NCBI GenBank assembly: GCA_905182985.1 | Contig: CAJJDN010000037.1 | Location: 431,500-495,499, forward strand | Direction of reading: 5' to 3' | DNA: 64,000 nt | From: Paramecium sonneborni | Lineage: Eukaryota; Ciliophora; Oligohymenophorea; Peniculida; Parameciidae | Part shown: piece by piece, positions 12,369 through 29,225 of the stretch | Numbering within the stretch: the stretch's first letter is position 1 | Layout of the letters: each line of letters begins with the position of its first letter | Made by a program: the position numbers and the translations under genes | The notes under the pieces: generated by a model | What the model was told of the DNA's origin: nothing | What the model saw: the letters and a program-made list of their open reading frames with translations, nothing else | Database searches by the model: none

Positions 12369-15300
12369 TCATTCTTACTCCTCAAACAAACTATCATCTT
12401 CATCATCTTCCCTATTTCTTCGATTTCTAGCATTTGGATCTAGATTGACTCTAGGATCAGCATTCATACTGTCACAATCTAAATTAATTGCTGTTAATAA
12501 TTATTTTTTTTAAATCTAAATTTATAAAATATATTTGAATACATCTTTGCTAGAATAGTTTGGTAATTCTAAATTAAAGAAACATGTATCTGCTTTTGGT
12601 AAAGCTTTGTTTGGTTATTTGGTATTAATAGTTGAAGGTTTAATCATGAACCTAATTTAGTTTCGATCGAATTCTTCATCATTAGCTGGTAATCTTTCTT
12701 GACCCCAACAAAATTTAATAAATCTCAATTTCTCTTATTCTGATAATTCATATAAAGTTTCCCAAAAGAATTTAATTCTATCACTATTTTCATTCAAATC
12801 CCCAGAATATCTTGTATGTCTTTTTAATAGATCTACATCTACTATAGGTCTTCCACAAACCCACAATTCTAGATCTTCTGCTGAAACCCCTATTTTAATG
12901 TATAAATAGATATTTACAATTCAATAAAGGTGAGGGTATTATTTTTATTAATCCTTTTATAAGACATTCACATTATAATTCGCTTTCTGTACATTTAACT
13001 TCTATTAATTTATTTATATATTCTAGTCTCTCTTCATATTTTACAGGTATTTTACTACCATTCTATAATTTAATATATATATATTAATTACTTCTTTTAA
13101 TTCTTAAACACTTTTATCTGTTCTTAGAGTTACCCAATTTTCAAATATATTCTCTTCAAATGTTGATTCAGGACATTCTTACATAAAATTAATTAAATTG
13201 CACATAGTAGCATCTATTTGTTCAATATCATCAAATGTAATTTTCTCACCAACAATTTGTTTCCAAAATATTGATGGTAAATCTAAAGAGAAATGAGTTG
13301 CAGTTCTTATAGCAATTGCCATCAATACTCCTAAGAATTCATATAAATGTAAATAATAATTAGATTTAGCACTTGGATTTAGAACAAACTTATCCTTATG
13401 ATTACCTAATTTTGCTTGATTATTTGTTGATGGATACAATAATAATTATGATGATTATAATTCCTTACTAATATCTGCAAAAAACTATCTATATGGACCA
13501 CTTTCACCTTATACATCTTCACCCTTGAAATTTACTTCAAATGCCAAAAATGGATCAGTTCCTTATGGTTTTATAGGTCTTAATAAAGTTGGTGGTATAT
13601 TCTTCATTTATTCATAAGCTATTGTAAATAAGAAATCTTATTGATTTGTTCTTCCATTACGATTAGCTAAACGAATACGCTCTACATTTATCTTTGGAGC
13701 TGAATCTCTACTTATACTTGTTTTATTTAAAACTCTTTGAACAATATCCACTTTTGTAGGTGTCATACACAACTATCTTAAAACTTACATATAATTGCCC
13801 ATTGATAAAAATATTGTATTTTATTAGAATTATTATGTTGTACCTATTGGAACATCCATATTTATAAATTATCCACAAGTTTCTAAATAACGATTGAATA
13901 ATTTTATAATAGCCCATGATTATCTTATTATCAATATTGGAGCATTTACAATATCCTAATATTTTGTTAAACTATTTATATAATCTTAATAATTAATAGC
14001 CTATTCATCTATTTGATTTCTAATATTTTTTGGATTATAAACTCTTACAGCTTTAGTTTCTTTGCAAATATCAAATTCAATTAATTTAAGTAAATGTTTC
14101 ATCTATTAAATTGGTAGAATTTAAATATTCTTTGGGTTATGAATTTATTAATAATGAAGATCATAACCTTAAGATTCTAAGTATTTCCAACTCTCTAAAG
14201 CATCCATGTTACTCATTTCTTCTAAGTATTTAGGATCGATTTGTTTTCTGAAATATTCTAATCTTTTTAATAAGAATTCATCTAATAATGATATTGCCTT
14301 TTCAAAAACTTATTTACCAAAATAAATTTAGAAATTGTTTTCAAGTTTACTTTCTTGTATAGATAACAACTCTAAAGTAAGTTCTTATAGTTTTAGTTAG
14401 CAATCCTAAATTTTTAATTGTTATAATTCATTTTGTGGTTATTAGTTTTATTTTAATTTAGATTTAGATTTATATTATTTTTATTTTTTTTCCATTTATT
14501 TATTGAGTTATTTTAAAAGATTTTATTGAACTTCAATTGCTTAATTAATTTCTTTAATTTTTTATTATTTTTAATTTTATAAATCAGTGTAATATAATTA
14601 AATCTTTTCTTTGATTTTTTCAATAAGATCTTCTAAAAATTGTCTTTCTCTTATATCAGCTTTTTCATCTTCCTCATCAACATTAATTTAAGTTTATTAT
14701 TATTCTATTTATTGAGATTGATCTTCAGATGCTTTATATGGAATTTTATTTGCTGGAGCTGGATTTTCACACATAGCACATTATTATGAATCCCAAACAT
14801 TTTCAGCGAAAGTACATAATTCACATTCCCATAGTTTAAGAGTTTCTTAGAGAGGTTCAGGTGGTAATTCAATTTCAATATTTTCTAAATTTAATAGTTA
14901 AAATCCATCTACAAGAATGAGAGCTTAATTATTCTTTTTTAAAATATCAATAGAAGGATTTAAAATTCTAACTTATTTGTCTTATAATACATCTTATATA
15001 TCACATGGCAATTCATTCATATAGATTAAGTTATCCCATTAATTAGTTTGTAACATTGCATTAATTTATTCAATTTATTCATTATATAAAGATTTTCCAC
15101 ATTTAATGAATTCTGCAATTTAAATAATGTTGCGATAAGAATTTAACCAATCTGGAATCTAAATTTTAGTTTTGTTTGGGATGGCAAGAGCCAATAATTC
15201 AGTGATATCTTAGAAATAAGATGAATATAAAACATTTGGTTCTACTTTTTAAATATTATATATTTTGACAGCATCATTAATTAAATAGGAAAGAAATTCA

Positions 15301-18300
15301 TCTTTTAAAGTTTCATGTGAGATTGTTTGCATTTTGCGTATATTTCTAATTAATAATTTAATAATAGATTGATTAAGAATATGAGGTTGTAATTAATAGA
15401 CTTTTTCTAAAATTTAATTAATTTTTTTAATATTTTAAATATCTTTGTTTTTAATAAAGATTGTGCTCATTTAATCAATCACATAACATACAGTGTTCCA
15501 TAAAGTAGGAATTTTGTAAACAACACAAGGTAAACGAGAAACACATTATTTTTATTAATAAATAGGTAATGCTTCTCCATTAAAATAATATTCACAATAA
15601 ACAGTTTTTTAATTTAAAATAATGGGTGATAATCTACCTCTTGTTTCTTTACCACTACCTATGGTATAAAAATCATTAATGCCCAATCTATCTTTAAAGA
15701 AATTGATTCCAGAACAAGTGCATAGAGTAGCATCATTTTTAAAAACAATAGCTATACCAGCAATATCAAGATCTGAGTTGAGTTCTAAAGGTTTTTTATG
15801 AGATTTAACTAAATCTAGATGTAATTTATTATTATTAACAAATTAATGAATAGAATCAAAAGATTTTAATAGCCAAGTAAATATTGAATCTGGATTTGAG
15901 AGAAATTGATTTAATTTTTAATTAGTTTTGGTATTATCATCAATTAATTATTCAGTAAGCCAACCATTAATACATGAACCTTCAAATTACATAGCCAATT
16001 ATAAATATGTAATAGGATCTATATTTATAGTTTGACTAATCAATATAAATAATAATCTGGCTTATTTACTAAGTTCTAAGTCTAATTCTCGATTATATTC
16101 TTTTTAGATTTTTTCTTGTTGATATGCATTAGCATTAGGTGGAATGTATAATTAAACTTATTTGAGAGCACTTACTGGGAACCAAGTAGCATAAAGTTAA
16201 GAATTATTAATATCCATATGTGTAATTAAAATAGAGGATGATCTTTAATCAACACCAATGATTTATCCACAAATAAAAGTTTAACCTTACTTTTTGTAAT
16301 GTAAATATTCTTTAGAATATAATTGTTCTGATGTTTTATCAATAAGTCTACATAAAACATATTATCCAGCTTATACTTCTTCAATTGTCAATGTACTCCA
16401 GTCATGATTAGATTCAGGAATTACAACACCATTAGGCATTCTTTAATCACATACTATATATGCTATTTCTAAGGCTCTATGTTATTCTCCTTTTCTTAAT
16501 TATTATCGTATTTATTCAAAGAAATCTTCTATTTCATATGGTCTTAAAGAACCCTTAACATAATCATATATTTTAGGTAATATATTTTTCTCCCAATATT
16601 ATACTAATTTAAGTTCATTTGACACAATGCATGCTTCAGGTAATGATTACATATAAGTACTACCAACTATAATAGTATTATCCACATTCTCGACAAAAGG
16701 TTCAATCTTTTAATCCTCTTATTCAACTTATTAAGATTGTTATAAAAATTTAATAGATTTACTTACTTCTAAAGGAAAGAAATAATTAGGAGATAATCTA
16801 TTATCAATTAATCTTTCCCAGGCTTGAATAAATTTATTATCTCCTTAATAGAGAGTGGCTAAATTTAATATTTTATTAATTATTTTCTCAACATTAAATC
16901 CTTTCCATTAAAATTTGCTTGCAATAATTAAAAGATTTCTTAGAATGAATTTGTCATTCTCTTTTTCTATTAAATCTATAATTTATTCTTAAGTTATCAA
17001 CTATGGAATATCTTATTGAATCAATTCAATTTCATCCAATTATACAATTTAAAGGTTAAGTTTATCATCATTATTAGAGAGTAATCTAATTTCTTTTTAT
17101 CCACAATAATCTCCTCCAGAAACAACATATTATTTATCATGGGATTTATGTTTTTTAATTTAAACTGGTATTCCTGGAGCTATTTATATTAACTATTATG
17201 ATAGAACAGTAGTATAACCTAATTTATAATATTTATTTTAATTTGTAACATCAACTTATTACTGACATAACAATTGACTTAATTCATAAATTAATTAACC
17301 TACTATTTATCCATTCACTAATTATTATGTGAATGATGAACTTCGATTAATTTCATTATAAAAATTAACACTTGTATTTCCATATGGTAATAATGTGATG
17401 TAATCCATTCTAAATTCATAAGATTGAAAAGTATATACATCACAAACACTTACAGTCATCTAAGATTTCCCACTTGTTGGTTAAGGTGGTATTTAAGCAG
17501 GTGCTTTCTATGGTTATGATTTACTCTTAGGAGGTGTTATCTCCTTAATTGCACCTATCAAAATATATTTATTTGGATCTGCTTTATTTTTGAATTCCTC
17601 TGATAAATCATTCATAGGTATATTTGGTAATGTTCCATTTAATGCTGATTAAATCAACTCTATCAATACTTATGCTTTTTAATATGTAAATATTTCACTA
17701 AATGCTATACAACCATAAACTGTTAATAAACTACCATAATTCTTTATTTCTCTTATATGTGAATGAATCCTTGTTATAAAGTTTCTTTATCTCAAAAATG
17801 CTTATTCATCTGGAAATTACTTAACATCTTCATTTTATTTATATAATTCTTCATACAATCTTTCTAATTCTTAAAAATTTAATGGTCTCCAGTACTTTTT
17901 TATCTACTTCTTTACTCTTCCAGATGAGTGCTTTTTGTTATCTGATGGTCCACTCTTCATATCACTATATAAATTACTATAATTAAATCCCCATCCTAAT
18001 AAATAATCTTTTTATTAAATTTCAGGCTATGTCATTAGGACTCTCTCTAATAATTTATATTATTGTTATTATTGTTATCTTTATGATTAAAACTCCGTTT
18101 ATTATGCAATTACTTCTTACTATTAAGTCTTCTATTCTTCTCTCTTTTTTTCTTTCTCTTTCATTTCCATATATTCTTAATATGTCTATGGCAATTTTAA
18201 TTTCAAATTTGGGTACAATTCCTCCCACCAATACAATATCTTTAATAAAATAGATATTTCTTCCTCTTAACATAAATGCAATATTACTCTATACTATTAA

Positions 18301-21300
18301 GGATTATTCTAATCATAATTATTATTTGATGAATAAATCTTTTTTTGTACATTTACTAATTCATTTTATAATTAGATATTAATATTTTTATAATTTGTAT
18401 CTTCATCTTAACATACCAATTAACCTACACGTTCCAATAATGTCTCACTAAAAGACAATTCTTTATTTTCTTACAAAACTTTCACCTATTGCTAATTACT
18501 ATTTTCATAATAAATCCACAAATATTTTGGAGTATACTTGATCTTGTTCAAATTAATACTACTAAAATACTTAGAAATTCTTATTGCCAATCTCATTGTT
18601 GATGGAGTATTTGTATGATGTAAAATAAAAAATATTAGTTTTATTAAAGATGATGGAACATCTTAACTTTAATGGATTATCAAATAATCTAATATATTTG
18701 TTAACAAAAAGTTCACTCTCTTTACTCCTATTAAATCGTATAACTTTGTTAGAAGCCTACAATTTACTTCATCTCCTTGTAATGATATTCCTAATTCTTG
18801 TGACAAAATTTATATTAATTATTAAAGAATATCATCAGTCATTAGATTATCAGTTATTATGTACAAAGTCTCCTTAACATTATTTAAAATATTTTAACTT
18901 AAAATAGCAACAGATTAATATTATTGATCCAAATTAACAAAAGCCAAACTTAATAATCCAGTTATGATAATGTTAGTTAAAAATTATTTAAAAACAGGAT
19001 TAAAGTGAGGATTATAATCATGTTCTCTACTCTTCCATAAAATATTATTATCAGCTTAAAATAATTAATTTATCTCACAAAGAGTCATACATATGATTTT
19101 TAATTATTCAAGTAAAGTTCCATCAATTTATTGAGTAATTGCTTGATTTAAATATGTAGCGTAATCATTCTTTATTGATTACATTAAATAATTTAATCTT
19201 TTTACTACTTCTTATAGTAATATCTCTTTTATGTTAGAACTGGCAAATTCAATTTTATAATTCATTACATCTTAACATAAGATTCCTCCACTTAAACCTT
19301 AGAATTCATTAAGAAATTTTAAAGAAGCAATTCTTCTTATGCATCTTCGATTATGTAAGTCCATAACCTAAATCAACGACTCATTAACATTCTATTGTAG
19401 AAATAGTATGACTGATTTAACAGGAGGAATATCTAAAGATTCAGCAGATATTTAGTTTAAATTTACATTATGAAGAACTTTCCATTTTTGATAACTATCT
19501 AACCATTATCTAAATTTTAGCAATTTCTAACTGTCAATATGTTTATCATCTATTTAATGAGATATCGATCTTTCAATACCAGGAGGTTTCAATTACTTAA
19601 TACTTCCAGAATCAATAGATTGTTAGGATTTGGTTTAGATTAACTATTATTGACCTACCAATTAAACATTACTAATATTAAATAAGATTAAAATTCTCTT
19701 TTTAATTACTTAAACAATATGTTAATATGGGTTTACTAAATCTATTTTTGAATCTCTAATCTTTCCTAAAATGTTATTGTAGATTTGTCTTAATGATAGA
19801 TTAGGATTGTTTTCAATAATCTACAAATTTTATTAAGTGCATATTTTATATATCATATCACTATTTCCTTCCAATCTCTTTTGGAGCATATCCCAAAGTA
19901 TATTTTCGATTGACTCATTGACTTCTTTCAATTTCTATTATTCCATTAATTCTGTAGCTTATAAAGACATTCCTTCATAATTTTATTAGTATTCAATCAT
20001 AGTCTCTACTTCTTTGAGCATATAATTGATAACATCATTTCTTGCTTCTTATAACATATCTATATGATTTTCTAAATTCAAAAGATTTATTTCATCCAAT
20101 AATCCACTATGATATAGAGTAACCATAATAACAAGCATTTCAATTTATTTGAATTCTTCGATGTGTGCTTTCATTGCAGATTTTTATTTGGCTGTTTTAT
20201 AATGAAATGAATCAGTAAATTGACTAACAACATCAGAAATGACTTTATAGAAATCTCCTTTTTTATCTAAAATTTAAGAAAGATATTTATTTTATTATTT
20301 AGCCAATTGAAGTAGATCAATATCTATATTCTAAATTTCTCTTTTTTTGTAATTAATTTTAATCAGATCTTTCTTCAATTATTGATATTTATTTTTAATT
20401 TGAGTATTAGCTCCTGCATTTTCATGTAATAATGTGGCATCATTATATGACATACTGGAAATAGATAATTAGCCTAATACTTTTATGAGATGTTTATCAT
20501 ATTGAAACCCTGCTCTTCCATTTTTCAAAATGTTCCATTTTAAAAGATTATGATTACTTTCTTCATATTAAGTTCTATTTTCATTAAAACCTAATAAAGA
20601 TTAAATGTTTTCCAAAATTACCATATGTAATACATTACTCACATGATAAGTATCTCCATACACCGGACGAATAGTAATTTTAAATCCCCATCGACTAAGC
20701 GAATGTTCATTTCTAACTTATCCACTAGGACTAAAATCAGCTTAAATAACATTCCCAAGCATTAATATGGGTCTTTTGGTACTTAGTTTGCCTGATATTC
20801 TATATGAAACTCCCATAGGATCTTTTAATTTAGTTTATAATCCAAAAGGACCACTATGAGGAGAATACCAAGAATTAATTGTTAAGAAATCATGAGCTTA
20901 ATCACTTGAACATCTTGGATCAAACTCTACTGCCAAAGCTAATGCACCAGGAAAATATGTATCTTCAAAAGTTTAAACTTTCTATCTTTCATAAGGATGA
21001 CTAGTTTCAAATACTTTATATCCTATTGGATCTATGCCTTAACTTCTAAATGGAACTGAAGGTAATTCTATATTTTGATTAATTTACATCAAAATTGATA
21101 AAAGACTACAATCTAGAGGACATTGTAAAACTGGAGATAAAAATAATTAAAGTAAAAAATGAGTCAAAAAATTGTTTTTGATTATCAATTCCTTGACTTC
21201 TTTATTAGCTATACCCAATTCGAAAACTTACAATATATTGAATGCTAATTTATGTTGAACTTCCCATTCATTATTCTCGTTAAATGCCATATTAAACAAC

Positions 21301-24190
21301 ATATTTAAAAATTACCATTTTGTTAAATCACATTAAGTTGCCCATTCTTTTGCTAAAATCCAAAATTATTAATTTATTTAGGTGATATTACAATCTACAA
21401 AATATCCCTTTTAATAAACCTTCTTAAATAGTTTAGAACTCTAAACTACATCAACTAATAATCGAGATAATGGCTCTAATAAATATTACTAAGCTCCTTT
21501 TTTATGGATAAATGATTTAAAATCTCCATCTAAATTTACATTTTTAGACTTTAATTTTAAGATGGCAGATTCTGTCTCTGCTTAAATGCTTGAATATGTT
21601 GATATAATATTCTATAATAATTAAGTATCTCCTAATCGAAGATATTATAACTAAAGTGAATTTGAACACATAAATAATGTCCATCCTTTAATAAAAATAT
21701 TCCTATGTAATTCACTTTACCAATTTTAAATCAAATATTCACCTATCTCTTTAAGAATATCATAAACACCTTCATTTAATAAGATTGATATTTCACTATA
21801 TTAAACCCAATATTGTAAAAGTTGAATATATTGAACTTTACGAAATCTTTTAAATAATTACCAAATCTATTTCAACTCTTCTAAGGTTCCTTCTACACAA
21901 AATGCATAAACTTTTTTAATTTCCACCTCTGTTCTAGAATTATTAAACGATCGAAGTGATTTATTTAATCTGTATAAATATTTTGATTTTTCATTTTTCA
22001 ATTTTTTAGCATCATCCTCTGAAAAATGTTCAGAGATACTTCGCAGATTCTTAAGTATTATTTAATAAGCCACATACCAGTCATTTAACCTCCATTCTTA
22101 ATCGTAACGTTATTCTTACTGTTAAAGTAAAAAATTAACTACTTCTTCATCAAAACTTGTTGCTGGACTTAAATTCAAATTTAAAGGTTTATGAACAAAA
22201 TCGGATCCTATCGTAACTAAAGCAGGAAATTATAAATCTGTAGAGTTCCATTAAATTTACATAACATAAAATCTTTTGGTAGTATGTTCATAGGAAACAA
22301 TATAATTAGGATTCTAATAGAATTCATTAAAATATTTATTAACTGTGGTGATATAAGTACCTTTTAAAGGAAGATTGGAAACAGGAGGTTTTTTTGATGA
22401 ATAATGATCTCTAAGATTAAATTCATCTTTAGTTTGATCAAGTTCTTTTTCATCAGCTGGATCTTTAGAGAAAATCTTGACTCCAAATTCGAAATAAGCT
22501 GTCACATATTTTTTATCCATAGTCCAAATAATATTACTAATAATTTAAGGTTGAAGTATGGATCCTTCCTTACATCCAATATCAGCACTACTTTTAACTT
22601 ACTTTGCTGAGATGTCAGTAGTTATTTCAGCTTAGCAAAGTAACGTTTATTTTGATACAGAGACAGTTGTTTTGTTTCTTTCTTTTTCTCCTTCTTCAAC
22701 CAACCATTAAGCAGCATTTTACATATCATTTTTATTTAGATTCAAGGCTTTGCTAATTTCAGCTTTGCTAAAATATCCTTAAAATGATTCGTATAATTCA
22801 GCTAGTAATTTTTTATCTGATTCCTCTTCATTTTATACATTTCCTGTAGGCTTATTCAAATCAAATTCAAAAAGGATAAAATCCATAATTTTGATAGTGT
22901 TATCAGCAGGTTAATGTTCAGCTTCTTTTTTTTTTTATTATCTGGAATTTGAAGGTGCGGGTTCTTTAATAGCTTTAGCTGGAGCTCCTTCTACTTTTGT
23001 AATATTAAGCTTTCTTCCAATAATAAATAGTTTTTCTCCATCTGTTATGAGAGGATAATTTTTATTTATTGCTTACATTTAAGGATGTTGAAACAATTCT
23101 GGACAATGTAGAGTTATTTAACTTAAAGTTTAGAAAGTATCAGGACAGATAATATCTAAAGTACCATTTTATTATTTAAGATATAATTTATTTTAAAGAA
23201 ACACCCATTAGACATCATCTTATTTCTTAATTGGTTGATGCAAATATACTTTACCAGCAACAGTACCACATTCTCCTGTACCAATTTTGTACATTCCACC
23301 TACAGGGGAACTTACTAATATGTACAAATAAGATTGAGAGGATGTCATAGTCAATTAATGATAATTTAATTTTGTAAATTGCTACAATTAAGTTATAGTA
23401 AATCCTCCTTGATCACATAATGATCTCATATAATGAAGATGTTTACTCTTTTATTAGAGTCTTGGTAACTTTATTATTTCTTTTAAATTTAAATCACAAA
23501 GACTCAACATTTACTTAAATGTTCCAACTCTTAATGCATAATCTATAAAAATTCTAGACAATTATTTATGATCCATCTCCTTTACTAATCTTTATAAATT
23601 CTAGTCTATGCTTTGTCTTTCATAATCTGGTTCATAAAAGAGAGACAATAGCTCTTATTTACAAAGTGATTTATGAAAATCTTCTAATCCCCAAGGCCAT
23701 TTTGGTGGATTGGATTACAAAGCTGAACTATTTGTCACTCCTTAACATTATTTAAACACTTCATAGGTACACTCATGATCTAAAATTATAGATGTTAATT
23801 TATTACACATTGCCATAACTATTGGTTTATCTAATTTACTCTTATTGATTTTATTCAACATCATACTAACTCTACTAAAGTATTCATTCTTAGAGTTCAA
23901 GAGACTCTCTGTTAATTGTCGAGATGAATGCTATATTAAATTAAAATAATCCTATCTGCTCTAATTACAATACTTCACTACCTTAATTTAATATATGCTG
24001 ATCTCGTAAAATCAACTTGCTCTAGAAATGCATCAAACCCTGAAACTTCTTCACTTTTCGATAAAGACTTTTCTGATAATCCATCTGTTTCTTTCATTGA
24101 TAACAAATATAACCAATCTAAATTCCCAATCAATAAACTAGCATCTAAAAAACTAAGTGATGTGCTAGGAATATGTTGTGGAAAGCTCAT
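12369..24190 (-). CDS. Giant HECT-domain E3 ubiquitin ligase (HERC1/HECTD4-like organisation)
   Basis: One minus-strand coding region of about 11.8 kb (roughly 3,900 residues), starting MSFPQHIPSTSLSFLDAS at 24190 and ending in a DDEDDSLFEEQE tail (TGA 12369-12371). Parts recognised in order: VGGMYKIGTGECGTVAGKVY near 23.3 kb; a UBA-like segment (FSKAEISKALNLNKND then AAQWLVEEG) near 22.75 kb; a CUB/Ig-like segment (YKVFETSHPYE, FPGALALAVEFDPRC) near 20.9 kb; a RanBP2-type zinc finger (WECELCTFAENVW..QQCAMCENP) near 14.8 kb; and the HECT domain at about 13.5-12.45 kb (YEFLGVLMAIAIRTATHFSL, LRFIKFCWGQERLP, and LPKADTCFFNLELPNYSS with the catalytic Cys). The last intron is 27 nt, just after LPNYSSKD. 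I checked only parts of the middle for continuity, so a hidden break or a merger of two genes is possible. It should transfer ubiquitin through a Cys thioester; its substrates are unknown. Confidence 0.88.
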
Positions 24191-24849
24191 TTTATTTATT
24201 TTTTTTAATATTAAAACATCACCATCATTTAATTATGCATATCAAGTATCTTTATAAACTATCATGATTAGGAATATATAAATATCAATCACAAAACACT
24301 CAAATATATTACTTCCACTCTATTTACTCATCTCTATACTCTTTATTTATTTTATATCTAATTATTCTCTTCTCCTATTCAAATCTCTTTATAACTTTAT
24401 GAAAACCAACTATTAATAATCCACTTTTCTTTCTTACTTATTCTCATACACACTCATTAGGATTTAAATCAAATATCATGTAGACTTAATGTGTTCTCAA
24501 TTTATATTAAGAAAGTTCGAAATTATTAAAATAACGATGATAATAATATTAATTTATCTATTTTGAATTATAGAGGCAAGAATATGATTTATATATCAAT
24601 TGAATGTTCAATTACTATTTTAAAATGTGTTTAACTAAAGTATTCTTCATGTATTTCATATTATTTGGCACTTTTGAATATTTTTATTCTATTTTTCTTT
24701 AAGTTAAACTCACACTCTATAGATTCCTAATCACAAATACTGAATATGAATTTATTTCATAAAATCAAAAATAATTAGTTTTTTTGCGCCAAAAGTATAA
24801 ATTGTGGCAAAGTTGATACATAAAGTTAGTAAATAATAAAATAAATCAA
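24191..24849. other. Intergenic region between divergent HECT and MCM3 genes
   Basis: About 660 bp of AT-rich DNA between the start codons of two genes transcribed away from each other. It presumably contains both promoters. No RNA gene or repeat was recognised. Confidence 0.55.
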
Positions 24850-27364
<2,515 letters not shown>

Positions 27365-27467
27365 TTTTGAATTGTTTTTTTTTCAAGTAAATTTAATCTA
27401 TTTTTTGTTTAAAATATATTTCCTTATTATTACATAAAAATTTATATCTTTTTTAAAAAAATATATA

Positions 27468-28002
27468 ATGGCAGACGTCTAGACTTAAAGAGCATTCTAA
27501 AAGCAAGAAGGTATCTTCCAAAACTCAAAAAAACTTTTGGCTAAGAAAACATCAAAAGGAGTAAGATATTGGAAAGAAGTTGGACTTGGATTCAAAGTAC
27601 CAAAGGAAGCTATTGAAGGACATTACATTGATAAGAAATGTCCATTCACAGGTAATGTTAGTGTCAGAGGAGCCATCTTAAAGTATCATATTAATAAAAT
27701 AATTAAATCAGAGGAATTGTCATCTCAACCAAAATGACCAGAACAATTATTATTAGAAGAGATTATCTACATTATGTTGCCAAATATAATAGATATGAGA
27801 AGAGACACAGAAATGTACCAGTCCATATTTCACCAGCTTTTGGACCTGTTAAGGAAGGAGATATTGTTGTTTGCGGATAATGCAGGTATTCAATTAATTC
27901 AAATTATTCAGACCATTATCAAAAACCGTTAGATTCAATGTTTTGAAAGTCATCCCTAATGAAATTATTGGTAACGTTAGAAAGCAATTTGTTTTGTTTT
28001 GA
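27468..28002 (+). CDS. RPS11: 40S ribosomal protein uS17 (RPS11)
   Basis: Small-subunit ribosomal protein that binds 18S rRNA. It starts MADVQTQRAFQKQEGIF, then [35 protein letters not shown], the uS17 core [39 protein letters not shown], and the signature [15 protein letters not shown]. Two introns, 27683-27711 (29 nt) and 27886-27911 (26 nt), lie exactly within conserved blocks, so their boundaries are secure. About 157 residues, the normal eukaryotic length. It follows MCM3 by about 100 bp on the same strand but should be transcribed independently. Confidence 0.96.
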
Positions 28003-28059
28003 TTACATAATCAATAGTACATTATATAAAATTTGATAATTTCTTCAAAATTTTTATTC

Positions 28060-29209
28060 TCAATCCTTAAATAACCGAAACCATTTTGAATCTTGTTAAG
28101 CTTAAGTATTTAATTCTTATTGAGCAATTCCAGGAGCTTTTACTACATCATCATGACAATAATCAAAAAACCTTTCAGCTTCATGAGATCTGTCTGGATC
28201 AAGTCCAATCAATAGTAAAAAATCCACAAACTATTCTTTTGTTACTAAATTTTAATTATATTCTATCATTACTATATTTCTCAGGATTTGATTTAAAATT
28301 GAATTTTTTATGTTCTGCCCATAAATTGAATAAAGTGTTTAGATCATAATTCTATTGATCTCCTTTATAAATTATTTTATTATATTTTCTGGCCTTTAGT
28401 AAATGATTTATTGTCTTAAAAAACTTGAATAGAAATTCTTTCATTTTCTAAAAAAATATTCTACATAATTACTAGATTTTTCAAATAAAATTCTTCTCTT
28501 TCTTTTTTATTTAATTTTTCTTTTTGTTTATCCTAAGGTTGGACTTATTATTATTAAATAACTTTAGCTGATTAAGGTCTTTTCTTGCCCTCTTACTTCA
28601 TAATTTTATTAATTCTTAAAGATTCAACATGAGTACTCTTATCCCAAATATCTGGGTGTTTCATTTATGATTCAACAGAATTCTTTTTGAAAATCTTTTT
28701 TATATAGATATACGGATTAGCTAGATGATCTTACATTAGTGGCTTCTCTTTTTCTAACATAGGAGGAGGCCTAATTTGAAAAGTAATCTATACTTTAAAT
28801 CAATTTTATTTGCTTATAAAACTAAATCTGCTTGAGGTTCAATTAGTGGATCTTCTGGTTTAGGTCTCTACTTTTATTTCATCCTTTAAGCATACCACTC
28901 CTGTTCTTTTTATTTAGCTTCATTTTTTATGATTCTAGGATCTTCAAATTAATGAATTGGATTAATGATTCCCATCTAAAGTTTTTATCTTTGTGATCCT
29001 TAAGTGGCTGTAATTTGTTTAGGTGGTATTTTAGCCTCATCTGAAAAAACAGGTGGTCGATTATTATAAACTTGTAGCAACTTTTCTTTCTATTCTTCAG
29101 GTGTAAGCTTTGAATGCTCTATTCTTGCTTCTTTTTAATGCCTTGCATATAGGGATAAATTCTAATTGGAATGAAGCTGGGAATTTATATTAGAATATAT
29201 ATCAGACAT
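28060..29209 (-). CDS. Uncharacterised, Lys/Gln-rich protein with helical C-terminal domain
   Basis: The gene starts MSDIYSNINSQLHSNQNLSL at 29209 and ends in TGA 28060-28062. Three micro-introns (23, 25 and 28 nt) join a coherent protein of about 355 residues. The N-terminal half is basic and proline-rich (NNRPPVFSDEAKIPPKQ, RMKQKQRPKPEDPLIEPQ) with a predicted coiled segment ending EKLNKKEREEFY. The C-terminal half has hydrophobic helices and ends FVDFLLLIGLDPDRSHEAERFFDYCHDDV, which reads like an EF-hand-like helical pair without obvious calcium ligands. I do not recognise the family. The composition resembles ciliary/cytoskeletal proteins of ciliates, but that is only an impression. It is divergent from the RING gene, with starts 16 bp apart. 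Confidence 0.75.
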
Positions 29210-29225
29210 AATTAATATTAATATA

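Noticed and set aside
18029..18273. Overlapping ORFs on both strands, the plus one membrane-like
   Set aside because: They lie inside the giant HECT gene. The plus-strand hydrophobic ORF is antisense to basic coding sequence; the minus one is part of the gene itself.
27365..27467. Possible MCM3-RPS11 polycistron because of close same-strand spacing
   Set aside because: About 100 bp spacing is normal for monocistronic Paramecium genes; nothing indicates co-transcription.
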